Shown here in pieces: positions 46,901 through 58,755 of a stretch of 64,000 nt of DNA (its first letter is position 1; the number at the start of each line of letters is the position of its first letter). Both the position numbers and the translations under genes were made by a program. The notes beneath the pieces are model-generated. The model had not been told where the DNA came from and did no database searches. It worked only from the letters and a program-made list of their open reading frames with translations. The stretch comes from Babylonia areolata (Eukaryota > Mollusca > Gastropoda > Neogastropoda > Buccinidae): assembly GCF_041734735.1 (NCBI RefSeq), contig NC_134878.1:37602367-37666366 (forward strand), written 5' to 3'.

Positions 46901-49679
46901 GCATACACACACATCACAAAGGCAAATAATACAGACATGAAACGGTTGCTTTTTCTTCTTGTTTTTTCTTGGGCCTCTGAAATCGGCTAATGTTCCACAG
47001 GTTTTCAGACAGAATGCAATGATAGGTCTCAGATTATCAGCCAATAGAAAGCATCGTTTTTTTTCTTTTGTGTGGGTGTGTGCAAGTTTTAACAAAAGTT
47101 GTTGACTCCGTGTAAATCAACGAAACAGCAGTGATTCCTGCACAGTTCCTGGGGTTGCAAACAACAATTTTCTGTCGGCTTCAGGGGGCCTCGACCCCCT
47201 GCGGGGCCTTACCCCTGCTCCCCACCAGGAGCCTTCACCCATCCACCCTCACACACACACACACACTCACACACACACAACCTCCCGTCTACTGTACGCT
47301 ATTTTGTTTCAGTCCCTCTCACATCCCCCAAAGGCAGACGCAGGGGCTGACACCTTTGCCCATTACACGAAGGGTGCCCAGAACAATGTACGGTTACTTT
47401 AACATGACGTGCTGTGAATGTCATTTTCAAAGCACCAAGAAAACCAGCGAAGCCAAGACTGGGTGTTCGTGTCAGAGAAACTCAACAAAGAAGCAAAACA
47501 GGTTGTGTAACACTGCATCAGTATTTGTACTGTATCTGAAAACGTTATGTTTTTATTTGATGTTAGTAAGACATGATGCTACTTATAAAAACACTGTGCA
47601 TAATAATTCTATTGGACATCCACCATCCCGATATACATTTCTATTTGCATCAGTTTCGGTTGCGTGGTGCGGCGGTCTGTACAGTTCTCATGGATGGGGC
47701 TGGTCCATGCAGTGTCACCCGTTGGGCTGGAAATGGAACCGGCGTCAGGAGCTGAAAGACTTGAGACTTTAAGGGTACCTGTGATGAGTCGGAATGATAC
47801 CGCAAACAGCCCACAATGCACGTCAGGTCAGATGGTTTCACTCGCATGAGGGGGAGGCTGTTGTCTGTAGACAGTTGTTTAATAGGTTGGGTTTTTTTTG
47901 TTTTTTTAATGTTTTAAAGTGATACACAGCATAGTTGAGCGCACATTTGATGTGAATGACATGTACAGCATAGATGAGCGCATACTCCGTGATAAACTGA
48001 AGATGACATGCAGTGAAGAATCAGTAAATTATATTATAAAATATTAAATTGTCAGTTTAGTGTTTAAGAATCTGTGATACTTTAGATTGTACGGCGCTAT
48101 TTTTCCCTCTTTTAAGCCTGTTCTTTCTCACATACACCCTGTGCTTGTGCGAGGAGTGTGGCAGAAATATGTTGCTTAATCCTGAATTCTTGTGGTTTCT
48201 TTTTGTCTGACCACACACCCACCCACAAAAAGCCTACGGTAATAAAGAACAATTATCACTTTGCTTTCTGATTAATGCACATTCTGATTAATGCACATTC
48301 TTTGGAGTGCTTGTGTCGGTTGGTATTTGTGTTTTTGTTTTTATGACTGACTTTATGGCTGTTTTATTTCATTTTGCTTTTGTTTATGTCTTTGTTCGGT
48401 TTGCATTATGTAACACAACAAATCTAGAAGTGATTAGTTGTTTAATTTTCTAGGGGTTCTCTCTCTCTCTCTCTCTCTTTTTTTTTTTTTTTTTTTTTTT
48501 TAATATGATAAAATGACATGTATTCTATAGGCAGTGACTGGACGTTTTTTATTTTAATATTCTTGTTCAGGGTGACTACGGAAGCTTTACTTTAGGTTAT
48601 GACGGTACATTTTAGCTGCCAATAATGTGTGATTCTTTGGTGTGGGTTTTTTTTTTTGTTTTGTTTTTTTCTGGAAGAGAACTCATGGTTCTCATTGTTT
48701 TGTGGTTGTTAAATCTTACTGGAAAACCCATAAGGTGTTGCTTTTGATAGTTGATCCAAGATGTTTTGAAATCTTATGTTGAAAGTTGAACTGAGGCATT
48801 ATTAATTCTTGTGTTGAACGGCTGTAATTTATTGTCCATAAGAACTGACAGTTTGTCCATCATTATTCAGAATGAATCATTTATTATTAAGTGATAATGT
48901 TATTGATAACATGGTTGTCACTTTCGTCTCAGCCCTTTTTTTTTTTTTCTTTTTTCAAAATATTATGTTTATTGTAAATTGTGCAATGTCAGTGGTTATT
49001 CGTCTTCATGTTACAAAAGTGCAGACTTCCGTACCAGTTCTGTATTAAAACAAAACAAGTTTCACAAGACGGCAAATCATTCTGCCAAATTTTGGAAGCA
49101 TCTCGGCAATTGTGTCTTCTTGGCAGCTTTGTCCATGACTTTTTCATGCAAATGATTTATCTTCAGCAAATGGGTATTGTCAAGTATGAAGGAGTTTATT
49201 GCAATTGAATGCCTTCATAGTAATCATTTTGTAATTATTAAATGCTTTGTTATTGATTTTTTTTTTTTTTTTTACTAGAATATCTTTAGCGGACTTTTCA
49301 ATTTCTTTCATCCAAAATTTCAGGTTAATGAAAATATCTTTTTTCGTGTGGCAGACATGTTTTCTTCCACTTGTACTTTTTCACGATAAGAATGTATTCA
49401 GATATAAACAAAATGCAGTTCGGTCACTTCGATCAATACGCCGAGTTTTATTAAAGTGGATTACTCTTACCACCCTTAAAGTTGAACTGGGTGTGACGGA
49501 TGCGTTTGCATCATCTAGCATTTCTTGTTTTAACATTCCGGGGTTTTGGTTGATTTGGCTTCAAACAGTGGACCCTGTGTTGTTTTGTATGTACAGTTGA
49601 TTTTCATTGGCTGAGGTTGTTAAGATTTTGTTAATTACTTCATTGGGGAAGAAAAAAACCCATCTTATTGTATGAATGT
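46021..49679. other. Mostly non-coding stretch with no recognised gene
   Basis: A GC-richer segment at about 46590-46760 carries promoter-like sites (separate entry). CA repeats lie at about 46857-46897. A 213-codon frame at 47131-47772 shows no family resemblance and begins in low-complexity sequence. Poly-T runs occur near 48480-48502, 48640-48670 and 49258-49274. Confidence 0.5.
46600..46720. promoter_or_regulatory. Candidate promoter: CCAAT box and palindromic CRE
   Basis: A CCAAT sequence at 46606-46610 and a perfect cAMP-response-element palindrome TGACGTCA at 46704-46711 lie in a CpG-richer island of about 150 bp, within A/T-rich surroundings. No TATA box or first exon was identified, and the direction is unknown. 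Confidence 0.35.
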
Positions 49680-50080
49680 CAAGTTGAATACTTGGTTGGT
49701 TTTCTGGGCTTCCTCGACGAGCATCTTGCTTTTGTCACTCAGCTCTTTCAGCTGCTGGAAAGTGGCAGTGCTCACCTCGAAGTTCGTCCCAAGTGAGGTT
49801 GAACGTCACTCTGTCTGATGACGTCATTTTGATTTTGACGTCACTGATAGTTAACTTCTTGGGCAGGTTGGGAGATGCGTTTCTTGACATGTGGTGGTAT
49901 ATTATTCCGAAGAACAGTTAGTGTTTCCAATTCAACTGTTCTTCCGGGTGAGAGCATTGGGGCTACGTTTGATGTCGCTGGTGGCCGGCTGATCTGCCCT
50001 CCTTGCTGCTGATGAAAGCAGTCCGATGTGGAGACGGGTGGTCCGACATTCATTTGAAAAATTTTGAATACAAAACTCAT
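49680..50080 (-). other. Protein-like minus-strand segment, candidate exon or pseudogene
   Basis: On the minus strand, three frames in turn look protein-like: from 50080 (MSFVFKIFQMNVGPPVSTSD onward), from about 49890 (KKLTISDVKIK, DRVTFNLTWDELR), and from about 49773 (NFEVSTATFQQLKELSDKSK, then MLVEEAQKTNQ). The last two together resemble the C-terminal layout of COMM-domain proteins only faintly. A good splice-donor consensus GAG/GTGAGC lies at about 49769 on this strand, so the frame change may be a splice site rather than a lesion. The family was not recognised with confidence. Confidence 0.25.
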
Positions 50081-50379
50081 TTACATATTTATTGATTTTT
50101 CAAGCATTGCGCACTCAATGTTGAAAAATGCATCAGACGTATGTGGGGACTCTCTTTTTCTTCCCCACATCAAGCGGCAAAAGGCCTTGTCAGGCCTGCA
50201 CGCTTTGATATGATATGATATGTGTATGTGAGATGACGCCGTACGGTAGGCAAAAGCTAATTGAAATGATCAGTTAATCAAGAAGAAGCTGAATGAGTAA
50301 ATCGACAGGTGGTGAATTATTATGAACCAGTGACTGTCATATCATTGTGAAATATGAATCAGAGACTGTCATATTATTG
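50081..50379. other. Short non-coding stretch upstream of the Gypsy element
   Basis: Includes two direct repeats of a ~36-bp unit (GAACCAGTGACTGTCATATC and GAATCAGAGACTGTCATATT, both followed by ATTGTGAAATAT) just before the LTR. A related GAATTAGAGACTGTCGG block follows the 3' LTR at 58950. Confidence 0.55.
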
Positions 50380-50567
50380 TGAAATATCTCACTCTTACGT
50401 GTTATTTACTTCCTTTGTTTAGTTTAGATAAGTTACTTCCCTTGTTTTGTTTCCTTGGTTACTGGTGGTGGTGTGTGTCCATCGAGATCGATGATGACCA
50501 TCGTTGTCATCCAGCTGGGGGATGGGGGGAGGGTGGTGGTGGGGTGGGGGGGATGATGCTCATGAAT

Positions 50568-53500
50568 CTATCTGTGAATGCGCAGATGGCTGAATAGTCC
50601 AATCTGCGCACGAAATGTTCGCTGACAGTTGGGGCAGACAAAGACAGGCATACCATTGTCAGGGAGCTTGTTTGCCCGTGACTTTCTGGCCTGTCTCTTC
50701 TGAACAGCTGCAGCAGTCCTGTTGGCCTCGCACAACTTGGCGCCTTTGTGCACAGCAGCACGCCATTTGTCACGGTCCACTGCAGATTCCTCCCAGGAGT
50801 CAGGGTTGATATCAAACGCTTTCAGAGAGACTTTCAGAGTATCTCTGAAGCGCTTCTTCTGACCTCCGTGTGATCTCTTCCCTTGTTGCAGCTCGCCATA
50901 GAAGAGCCTTTTGGGCAGCCGATGGTCTGGCATGCGCGCCACGTGTCCAGCCCAGCAAAGCTGGGACTGCATCAGGATGGTGAAGATGCTGGGAAGGGTG
51001 GCTTTTGCGAGCACCTCTGTGTCTGGGGTCTTGTCTTGCCACTTGATGTTCAGTAGCTTCCTGAGGCATGTTGTGTGGAAGTGGTTCAGCTTCTTGGCAT
51101 GTCGTTGGTACACTGTCCAAGTTTCGCAGGCGTACAGTAGTGTGGGGAGAACTACTGCTCTGTAGACCTTTAGCTTGGTCTCAAGACTAATGCCTCTTCT
51201 GTTCCAGACATTTGCACTGAGTCTACCAAAAGTTGCGCTTGCTCTTGCAATCCTGACGTTCACTTCATCGTCGATGGTCGCATTTCGTGACAGTGTGCTG
51301 CCAAGGTATGTGAACCGCTCCACCGCACTGAGTCTCTGACCGTTGACTGTGATGTTGGGCTCAACGTAGGGTTTCCCTGGGGCTGGCTGATGGAGAACTT
51401 CAGTTTTCCTCGTGCTGATGGTAAGGCCGAAGTTCCTGCTGGCAGTGGCAAACTTGTCAACGCTGAGTTGCATGTCAGCTTCAGATCCAGCGTTGAGGGC
51501 ACAATCATCAGCAAACAAAAAGTCTCTGATGATGTCTGTCATGACCTTCGTTTTAGCTTGAAGCCTTCTGAGGTTAAACAACTTACCATCTGTTCGGTAC
51601 TTTAGGCCGATTCCAACATCGCCATCTCTGAAGGCATCAGTAAGCATTGCAGAGAACATGAGGCTGAACAGCGTTGGAGCCAGGACGCAGCCTTGCTTGA
51701 CACCATTTGTGACAGCAAAAGGAGCAGATGTTTCGCCTTTGTCCTGGACTCGAGCCTGCATGCCTTCATGGAATTGGCTGACCAAGGAAATAAATTTCCG
51801 AGGGCATCCGTACTTGGCCATGATCTTCCACAGTCCCTCTCTCCTCACGGTGTCGAAGGCCTTAGTGAGGTCGACATAGGTGGAGAACAGATCAGCATTT
51901 TGCTCCTGACATTTCTCTTGCAGCTGCCTTGCAGCAAACACCATGTCGGTGGTTCCGCGCTCTTTCCGGAATCCACATTGGCTCTCAGGCAAATGACCTT
52001 GGTCAAGGTGTGCTGTGAGGTGGTTTAGTAGGATCCTGGCAAGTATCTTGCCTGCGATGGAGAGCAAGGAAATGCCCCAATGGTTATCACAGGCTTGCCG
52101 GTTCCCCTTTCGCTTGTACAAGTGAATGATAGATGCATCTTTGAAATCCTGGGGGATCGTCTCTTCTTTCCACATGAGTGAGTACAGCTGATGGAGCTTC
52201 TCAGTCAGCACAGTGCCTCCATCCTTGTAGACCTCTGCTGGTATGGAGTCTGAGCCAGGTGCTTTGCCACTGGATAGCAGACGAATTGCTTTCTGGGTCT
52301 CAAGAGGTGTTGGCGGATCGTCCAGTGCTTCGTTGATGGGGACTTGTGGGAGACGGTCTATGGCTTCATCATTTATGGAGGAAGGGCGATTTAAGACACT
52401 GTTGAAGTGCTCAGCCCAGCGTTCGAGAATTTTCTCCTTCTCGGTGATCAAGGTATTCCCATCTGCACTGAGGAGGGGGGATGATCCTGAGGATGTGGGG
52501 CCGTAGACTTCTTTTAAGGCATCATAGAACCTCTTCATATCGTGCCTGTCAGCATATCCCTGGATCTCATCAGCTTTGTCACTCAGCCACTTATCCTGCA
52601 TCTGGCGTAACTTTTGCTGAACAGTCCTGCGGATGGCATCGTACACATCCTTTTTTGATGTGGACTTTGGGTTGCTCAGGTAGGCTTGATGCAGACGGCG
52701 TTTTTCATCCAGAAGCTGCTTGATTTCATCACAGTTTTCATCAAACCAGTCTTTGTGCTTTCTGGTCATGGGTCCCAGGGTCTCTGAAGCTGTACTATAG
52801 ATCAGCTCACGCAGGGTCCTCCAGTCAGACTCCACATTCTGGTTGTCCAGAGAGGCGGATTCCAGACGATCTTCCAGCAGCTCCACAAAGGACTGTTTGA
52901 TGGTGATGTTTTTCAGCTTAGCGATGTTGAGCCGTTTTGGAGCCTTCTGGCCTTGGGGGCGTCTCTTGGGCTGGATTCGAATATTCAGCTTCGAGACTAC
53001 AAGGCGATGGTCTGTCCAACACTCGGCGCCGCACATGGTCTTTGTTACACGTACATCTTGCCTATCCCTTTTCCTGATGATGACATAATCGATGAGATGC
53101 CAATGCTTTGAGCGAGGGTGCATCCATGACGTCCTGTTACGGGTAGGGAGGCAGAAAACTGTGTTGGTTATCAGCAGTTCGTGCTCTGCACAGGTCTGAA
53201 GCAAAAGCAATCCATTTGGGTTGCAGTGGCCCACACCGTGCTTTCCAATCACTCCATCCCAGGAGATGTAGTCAGAGCCAACTCTAGCATTGAAGTCCCC
53301 AAGAATGATGAGCTTGTCTGCTTTAGGGATAGCAGCAATGACAGAGTGAAGGTCCTCGTAGAACTTCGCCTTCACTTCATCCGGGTTGGTCATGGTTGGG
53401 GCGTAGGCACTGACAATGGTGAGGTGCTTCTGGCCAGATGCCAGTGGGAGTTTCATGGTCATAAGCCTATCGTTGACTCCCTTTGGGATTCCAGCTAGCT

Positions 53501-53915
53501 TGCTGACAAGTGCTGTTTTTACTGCAAAACCAACGCCAGCCTCACGTCGCTCTTCGCTTCCTCGTCCACTCCAGAAGGTGTAACCAGATCCCCGTTCACA
53601 GAGCTCGCCTTCACCTGCAAGCCGAGTCTCACTCAAGGCTGCGATGTCAATGTTGTATCTGGCGAGTTCGGATGCAACTAGTGCCGTTCTCCTTTGGGGT
53701 CTGTCCGCGTTATCTCTGTCCAGGAGAGTCCTTATGTTCCAAGCACCAATGGTGAGAGGAACGATCCTTGTTTTTTTCTTTTCTTTCTTGTTGTTTCGAC
53801 CGCTGATGTAGGGTCCCCCCAAGCCGCGGTATGCTGGCCAGGGTGATATGGAGCAGGCAATTTTTAGGGCACCTTTTCTAGCCCCTTCCTCATGCCAGGG
53901 AGGTGAGCAGTGCAT
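50568..53915 (-). CDS. LINE endonuclease-reverse transcriptase, 1115 aa, intact
   Basis: One uninterrupted frame. The apurinic-type endonuclease (about residues 55-310) shows GAWN (Asn60), SETR (Glu96), SAYAPT (Tyr171), GDFNA (Asp207, Asn209), LIDY (Asp276) and TDHR (Asp302-His303), so the nuclease core looks complete. The reverse transcriptase (about 535-830) shows GKAPGSDSIPAEV, QCGFRKERGTTD, YVDLTKAFDTV (Asp682), NGVKQGCVLAPTLF and the FADD box (801-804). A classical C2H2 finger (CPNC, 12 residues, H, three residues, H) closes the protein at about residues 1093-1114. The enzyme nicks target DNA and copies its own RNA there. The first ATG at 53915 is assumed as start; conserved sequence begins only near residue 55. 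No lesion was visible, so it may be recently active. Confidence 0.9.
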   Translation of the reverse strand: MHCSPPWHEEGARKGALKIACSISPWPAYRGLGGPYISGRNNKKEKKKTRIVPLTIGAWNIRTLLDRDNADRPQRRTALVASELARYNIDIAALSETRLAGEGELCERGSGYTFWSGRGSEERREAGVGFAVKTALVSKLAGIPKGVNDRLMTMKLPLASGQKHLTIVSAYAPTMTNPDEVKAKFYEDLHSVIAAIPKADKLIILGDFNARVGSDYISWDGVIGKHGVGHCNPNGLLLLQTCAEHELLITNTVFCLPTRNRTSWMHPRSKHWHLIDYVIIRKRDRQDVRVTKTMCGAECWTDHRLVVSKLNIRIQPKRRPQGQKAPKRLNIAKLKNITIKQSFVELLEDRLESASLDNQNVESDWRTLRELIYSTASETLGPMTRKHKDWFDENCDEIKQLLDEKRRLHQAYLSNPKSTSKKDVYDAIRRTVQQKLRQMQDKWLSDKADEIQGYADRHDMKRFYDALKEVYGPTSSGSSPLLSADGNTLITEKEKILERWAEHFNSVLNRPSSINDEAIDRLPQVPINEALDDPPTPLETQKAIRLLSSGKAPGSDSIPAEVYKDGGTVLTEKLHQLYSLMWKEETIPQDFKDASIIHLYKRKGNRQACDNHWGISLLSIAGKILARILLNHLTAHLDQGHLPESQCGFRKERGTTDMVFAARQLQEKCQEQNADLFSTYVDLTKAFDTVRREGLWKIMAKYGCPRKFISLVSQFHEGMQARVQDKGETSAPFAVTNGVKQGCVLAPTLFSLMFSAMLTDAFRDGDVGIGLKYRTDGKLFNLRRLQAKTKVMTDIIRDFLFADDCALNAGSEADMQLSVDKFATASRNFGLTISTRKTEVLHQPAPGKPYVEPNITVNGQRLSAVERFTYLGSTLSRNATIDDEVNVRIARASATFGRLSANVWNRRGISLETKLKVYRAVVLPTLLYACETWTVYQRHAKKLNHFHTTCLRKLLNIKWQDKTPDTEVLAKATLPSIFTILMQSQLCWAGHVARMPDHRLPKRLFYGELQQGKRSHGGQKKRFRDTLKVSLKAFDINPDSWEESAVDRDKWRAAVHKGAKLCEANRTAAAVQKRQARKSRANKLPDNGMPVFVCPNCQRTFRAQIGLFSHLRIHR

Positions 53916-54598
53916 TCCTAAAGAGGGCTGCTCAGACGCTCAGACGGCTGCCGAGCTCCATCGCTGCTCCTGTCGACGAAGAACGACCCTATGGCCTGAG
54001 CCGCCTGCGTGCAGGTCTGCGACTGCGACTGCCAGTGTACCCACACCTGTCGTTTCGTCGCTCGCCTGTCGCCACAGGACTTGGGGGTGATGAAATGATG
54101 AAGGATGAAAGGTCATTTTGGATGACTGATGACTTGCGCGATGAGTTTGTTTAAAGTGAAGAGGAGTTGCGCAACGTCAACCTCACTCTCTCGTCCGGGT
54201 CCACCAATTTCCAGTGGCAAGACTAAGTCGAGACGACTGGAGGATGAGCACGGATGCAGTGGATGACCAAGATATCCTTTCTCATCTTGCTCTCTGCACT
54301 CCACAGTGCGTTGCTGTAACCGCTTTCCTCTCCGTTGAACCGATAGGTTTCTTCCGCAGATTCTGCCGGATCCAGACTTCGCATGCATGGGTCGACACAC
54401 CCCGGGGGCCAACTGCGTGTGGCATGCACACAGCACAGTGGAGCTAGATGGCCGTCGGTGGCTCTCCTGAGCCAACGCCCTTTTATTTATGGATCTCCAT
54501 AAGGGTGTCTAGCCACCCGCCTCACCAGTCCCGGAAGGGAGCGGTGGGAGTGCCGGTTTAGTCGCCGGCAGCCCGACCCTGAACAGGTTGTACTGGAT
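53916..54598 (-). other. 5' leader of the 1115-aa LINE
   Basis: GC-rich sequence between the LINE 5' end and its long frame. It holds short minus-strand frames (such as 54113-54475) without recognised domains, so no separate ORF1 protein is claimed. The internal promoter of such LINEs normally lies here. Confidence 0.5.
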
Positions 54599-57500
54599 TA
54601 CAGGTTACCAGTAGCAGATCTAATGCTGTATTAAAAGTCGTGGGACTTATCTAAGAGTTTCCCAAGTTTTTATTTATACAAAACCATTTGTTGTACATTC
54701 TACATTGGTGACCCTGTTCCAGAACACGTAAGAAATGGCACAAGAGTCTCCTGAAGCAAACATTCTGGCAAATTTAGTAACTCAAATGCAGACTCTTGTT
54801 AGTCAACCTACTACCTAAGTGAATGCAATGTCTGTGAAGCTCCCAGAATTCTGGATTAAATCTCCAGAAGTGTGGTTCACGAGGGTTGAAGCCCAGTTTG
54901 GCACCAAAGCTATCACACAAGATCAAACAAAGTATGACTACGTTGTCAGTGCTCTTGACATCAACACTGCAGATGAAGTGCAATCAATTCTCCTCAATCC
55001 ACCAGCTGTAAACAAATATAACACTTTGAAAAGTGCTCTCATCAAGACATTTGGAAAATCCCAGGCCCAGAAAGATGCAGAGTTACTCAATCTCAATGGA
55101 CTGGGTGACAAACGTCCTACTGCCCTCATGCGTAAGATCAATGCACTGAATGATGATCCACAGACACTGAAGCGTGCACTTTTTCCATCAAATCTTCCTG
55201 ACGACATTCGTAGCATCCTCACAGGACATAACATTGATAATGTAGAAGAGCTTGCTGAAGCTGCAGACTGTATCTGGGAAACACGCACTGCAGGTGTCCA
55301 ACAGATTTCAGTGGTTCAACCTGACAAATATGGTGTGACCATGGGCCCATCTGTGGAAGCCGTATCTGCCGCTAAAAGATTTCAGCGAAACTCCCGCTCA
55401 CTTCATCAGAGTAATTCAATTCCAGCTTCACGATCAACAGCACAGTCCTCTGTGTGTTTCTACCATCAGAGATTTGGACCAGATGCTTGTCGCTGCCAGC
55501 CTGGTTGCAAGTTTGCATCTCTTCTGAAGAATAAACAAGACACATCATTGTCGGGAAACGACAAAGCCGGTCACTAAACGTGGTAGGGGCCGGCATTTCA
55601 AACTCAAACACGTTCTCTGTTTTAGATTGCCACACTGGACAATCCTTCTTGATCGATACTGGTGCTGACGTGTCAGTGTATCCTGCCTCTGCACAGGATC
55701 GCAAGACTAACCCACCTTCTGCACCCCTTTCTGCTGCAAATGGAACTTCCATCAAAACCTGGGGCAAAAAACAACATTACTTTAGAAATCAGTTAAAAAA
55801 AACTCTATTCACATGACTTCTATCTTGCTGATGTCACACGCCCCATTCTTGGTGCTGATTTTTTCATCGCTCACTCACTCATCATTGATCTCAAGGGCAA
55901 ACGTCTCCTGTCCCTAGACAATGTTTCCACTTCACTCAAAAACACGGATGCACCTTTGTCTGTGACTGGTCTTTCATTTCTACCACACAATGCTTACTCT
56001 GATCTGCTTCAACAGTTTCCAGAATTACTGACACCACATTTTGACTCCACCGTCAACAAACATGGTGTTGAACATCACATCATCACACATGGCCCACCAG
56101 TCCATGCCCGTGCCCGACGCTTAAACCCAGAAAAACTTGCAGCTGCCAAAGCTGAATTCCTGAAAATGGAAGAGATGGGTATCATCCGTCGGTCCAACTC
56201 CCCTTGGTCTTCACCCCTACATGTGGTTCCTAAGTCAAATGGCCAGTGGCGACCCTGCAGTGACTACAGACGCCTCAACACTGCTACCAAAGATGATCGA
56301 TACCCCTTGCCTCACATTCAGGATTTCAGCAATCATTTGGCAGGATGCACCATTTTCTCCAAAATTGATTTGGTCAGGGGTTATCATCAGATTCCTATGG
56401 CACCATCTTCTATTGCTAAGACTGCCATCATCACACCTTTCGGCCTCTGGGAATTTCTCCGCATGCCTTTCAGCCTCAAGAACGCAGCCCAGGCTTTCCA
56501 ACGTCTCATGGATGGTATTCTAAGGGACATTCCCTTCACTTTTGTCTACATTGATGACATCCTTGTAGCAAGTCACTCACATGAGGAACATCTTGAGCAC
56601 CTGAGACAACTTTTTCAGCTCCTTTCAGCCAATGGACTAGTCATCAACAAAGGCAAGTGTGTTTTTGGTGCTAGTGAGTTGGATTTCCTTGGGCATCATG
56701 TCACGGCTCAAGGAATACGTCCACTCCCTGACCGGGTAGCTGCCCTCCATAACTGTGCTGCACCTGCCGACCGTACCAGCCTTCAACAAATTCTGGGGAT
56801 GATGAATTACTATCATCGTTTCATCCCACATGTTGCAGACATCCTGGCTCCACTTCATGCCCAAGCAAGCGGTAAAGGACAATCCATTGACTGGTCTGCA
56901 GAATGCCAAACTTCTTTTGAAAAAGCCAAAGAAGCACTCAATGAGGCGGTGCTCTTACATCACCCCCAAACAGATGCACCAACAAATCTTACAGTGGACG
57001 CATCCAACACTGCTGTATGAGCTCAACTTGAACAACGTCAAGGCCAGTCCTGGGTACCTCTTGCCTTCTTCTCCAGAAAACTTTCAGAAACAGAAAAGAA
57101 GTACAGTGCTTTTGACCGTGAACTTCTTGCAGCTTACAGTGCCATCAAACATTTCAGACATTTTTTGGAAGGACGTTCTTTTGCTCTGTACACGGATCAC
57201 AAACCCTTAACATCAGCTCTCAAGAGTCAAACAGACCGATCCCCTCGTCAGACAAGACATCTTTCCTACATTGCTGAATTCACCACTGACATCCAATACA
57301 TCCAGGGCAAGTTCAATGTGGTAGCTGACGCCCTTTCACGTTTCAGCACCAACTCCATTGCAGAAGAACGCTGCATTTCCTCTGTGGGTGACTTCAATCG
57401 CCTTGCTGAAGATCAAGCTCAATCTGATGAGATGGAAACCTATCGCACAGCTGCCACTGGTCTCCAGCTACAAGATGTTCAGCTTGGAACACTCACCCTG

Positions 57501-58755
57501 CTGTGTGATACATCCACTGGTGTCCAGAGGCCAGTGCTACCAAAGTCCTGGACACACTCAGTCTTTGACAACATTCATGGCCTCTCTCACGCAGGTGCAC
57601 GTCTGACTCAACGAGCTATCAGCCAACGTTTTGTGTGGCACGGTATGAAACGTGACATACGCAAGTGGTGCAAGGAATGTCATGCCTGCCAAACCTCCAA
57701 AATCCATAGACACACAAGAGCACCACTAGTAGAACGTCCACTACCCAATACCAGATTCTGCAGTCTGCATGTGGATCTTGTTGGACATCTGCCAACCAGC
57801 CAGGGCATGAACTATCTCTTCACCATTATTGACCGTTTCACCAGATGGCCAGAAGCCATTCCCTTATCAGATGCTCATGCTTCTACTTGTGCTACAGCTC
57901 TTGTTCACCACTGGATCGCAAGATTTGGGGTTCCAGAAAACATTATCTCGGACCGTGGCGAGCAGTTCACCTCAGCTCTTTGGACAGAGTGCAACAAGCT
58001 TTTGGGCATTGAGACACACATGACCACAGCCTATCACCCCCAGGCGAATGGCATGGTTGAGCGCTTCCATCGTCAGCTCAAGGCAGCACTCAAGGCACGC
58101 ACTACTGGCCCTGACTGGGTTGCAGAATTACCCATGGTTCTGTTGGGAATTCGCTCTTCTTGGCGTGTGGATCCTGACTGTTCTCCAGCTGAGCTTGTGT
58201 ATGGCTCAACCCTCCGCCTTCCTGGTGAATTTCTTCAACCACTTGAAGCACGGACTGTTGAACCAGACTCAACATTTCTCAAACATCTTCAGCACACCAT
58301 GCGCTCCGTACAACCTCCAGCACCAAAGTTCCATGGACAACAGTCTACCTATGTACCTGCAAATTTGGCCTCAACAGGTTATGTCTACGTCTGAACTGAC
58401 TGTCACCGACATCCATTTCAGCGACCTTATCAAGGCCCGTATCGCATCATGGACACCAGTGACAAGTTCTTCACCCTGGACATCAAAGGCCGCTCAGAGA
58501 AGGTCTCAATCGACCGACTCAAAGCTGCTTTTGTGACGCCACTCACATCTTCAGATGACAAGAGACTGGGTTCATCATCGTCATCACTACTGCCAAAAAC
58601 CTCCACAGAGTCAATGACTGTACCATCATCATCCCCAGTCATACACCCAGAAACCTCGACCCGCTCTGGTCGAATTTCACGGTTACCAGCAAGATTTCGT
58701 TAACAGTCATTCTCGTTCACTCCTTGACAATTGTACTCCGCTGGGAAGGGGGTAA

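Larger units (their letters stand above)
50456..54598 (-). mobile_element. Full-length-looking APE-type LINE in the Gypsy 5' LTR
   Basis: A non-LTR retrotransposon on the minus strand. Its 5' end lies near 54598 and its 3' end near 50462 (GATCTCGATGGACACACACC, then ACCACC). A ~680-bp leader precedes a single long coding region (50568-53915). GGTTAC occurs at both flanks (about 50456 and 54593) and may be the target-site duplication. Proteins of this type are often labelled craniofacial development protein 2-like; the clade is probably RTE-related, but that is by recall. It is younger than the Gypsy copy it interrupts. Confidence 0.85.
50380..54704 (+). repeat. Gypsy 5' LTR, split in two by the LINE
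   Basis: The first part (about 50380-50461) and the last part (about 54613-54704) match the 3' LTR at 58756-58949. They share CTTCCCTTGTTTTGTTTCCT on the left and AAAGTCGTGGGACTTATCTA on the right. The middle of the LTR differs from the 3' copy near the insertion. Confidence 0.8.

Noticed and set aside
47131-47772. 213-codon open frame
   Set aside because: Passes through pyrimidine-rich and CA repeats, shows no domain and has competing frames on the other strand; not enough for a gene call.
54113-54475. 120-codon minus-strand frame in the LINE leader as an ORF1 protein
   Set aside because: No RNA-binding or zinc-knuckle motif, and composition is like untranslated leader.
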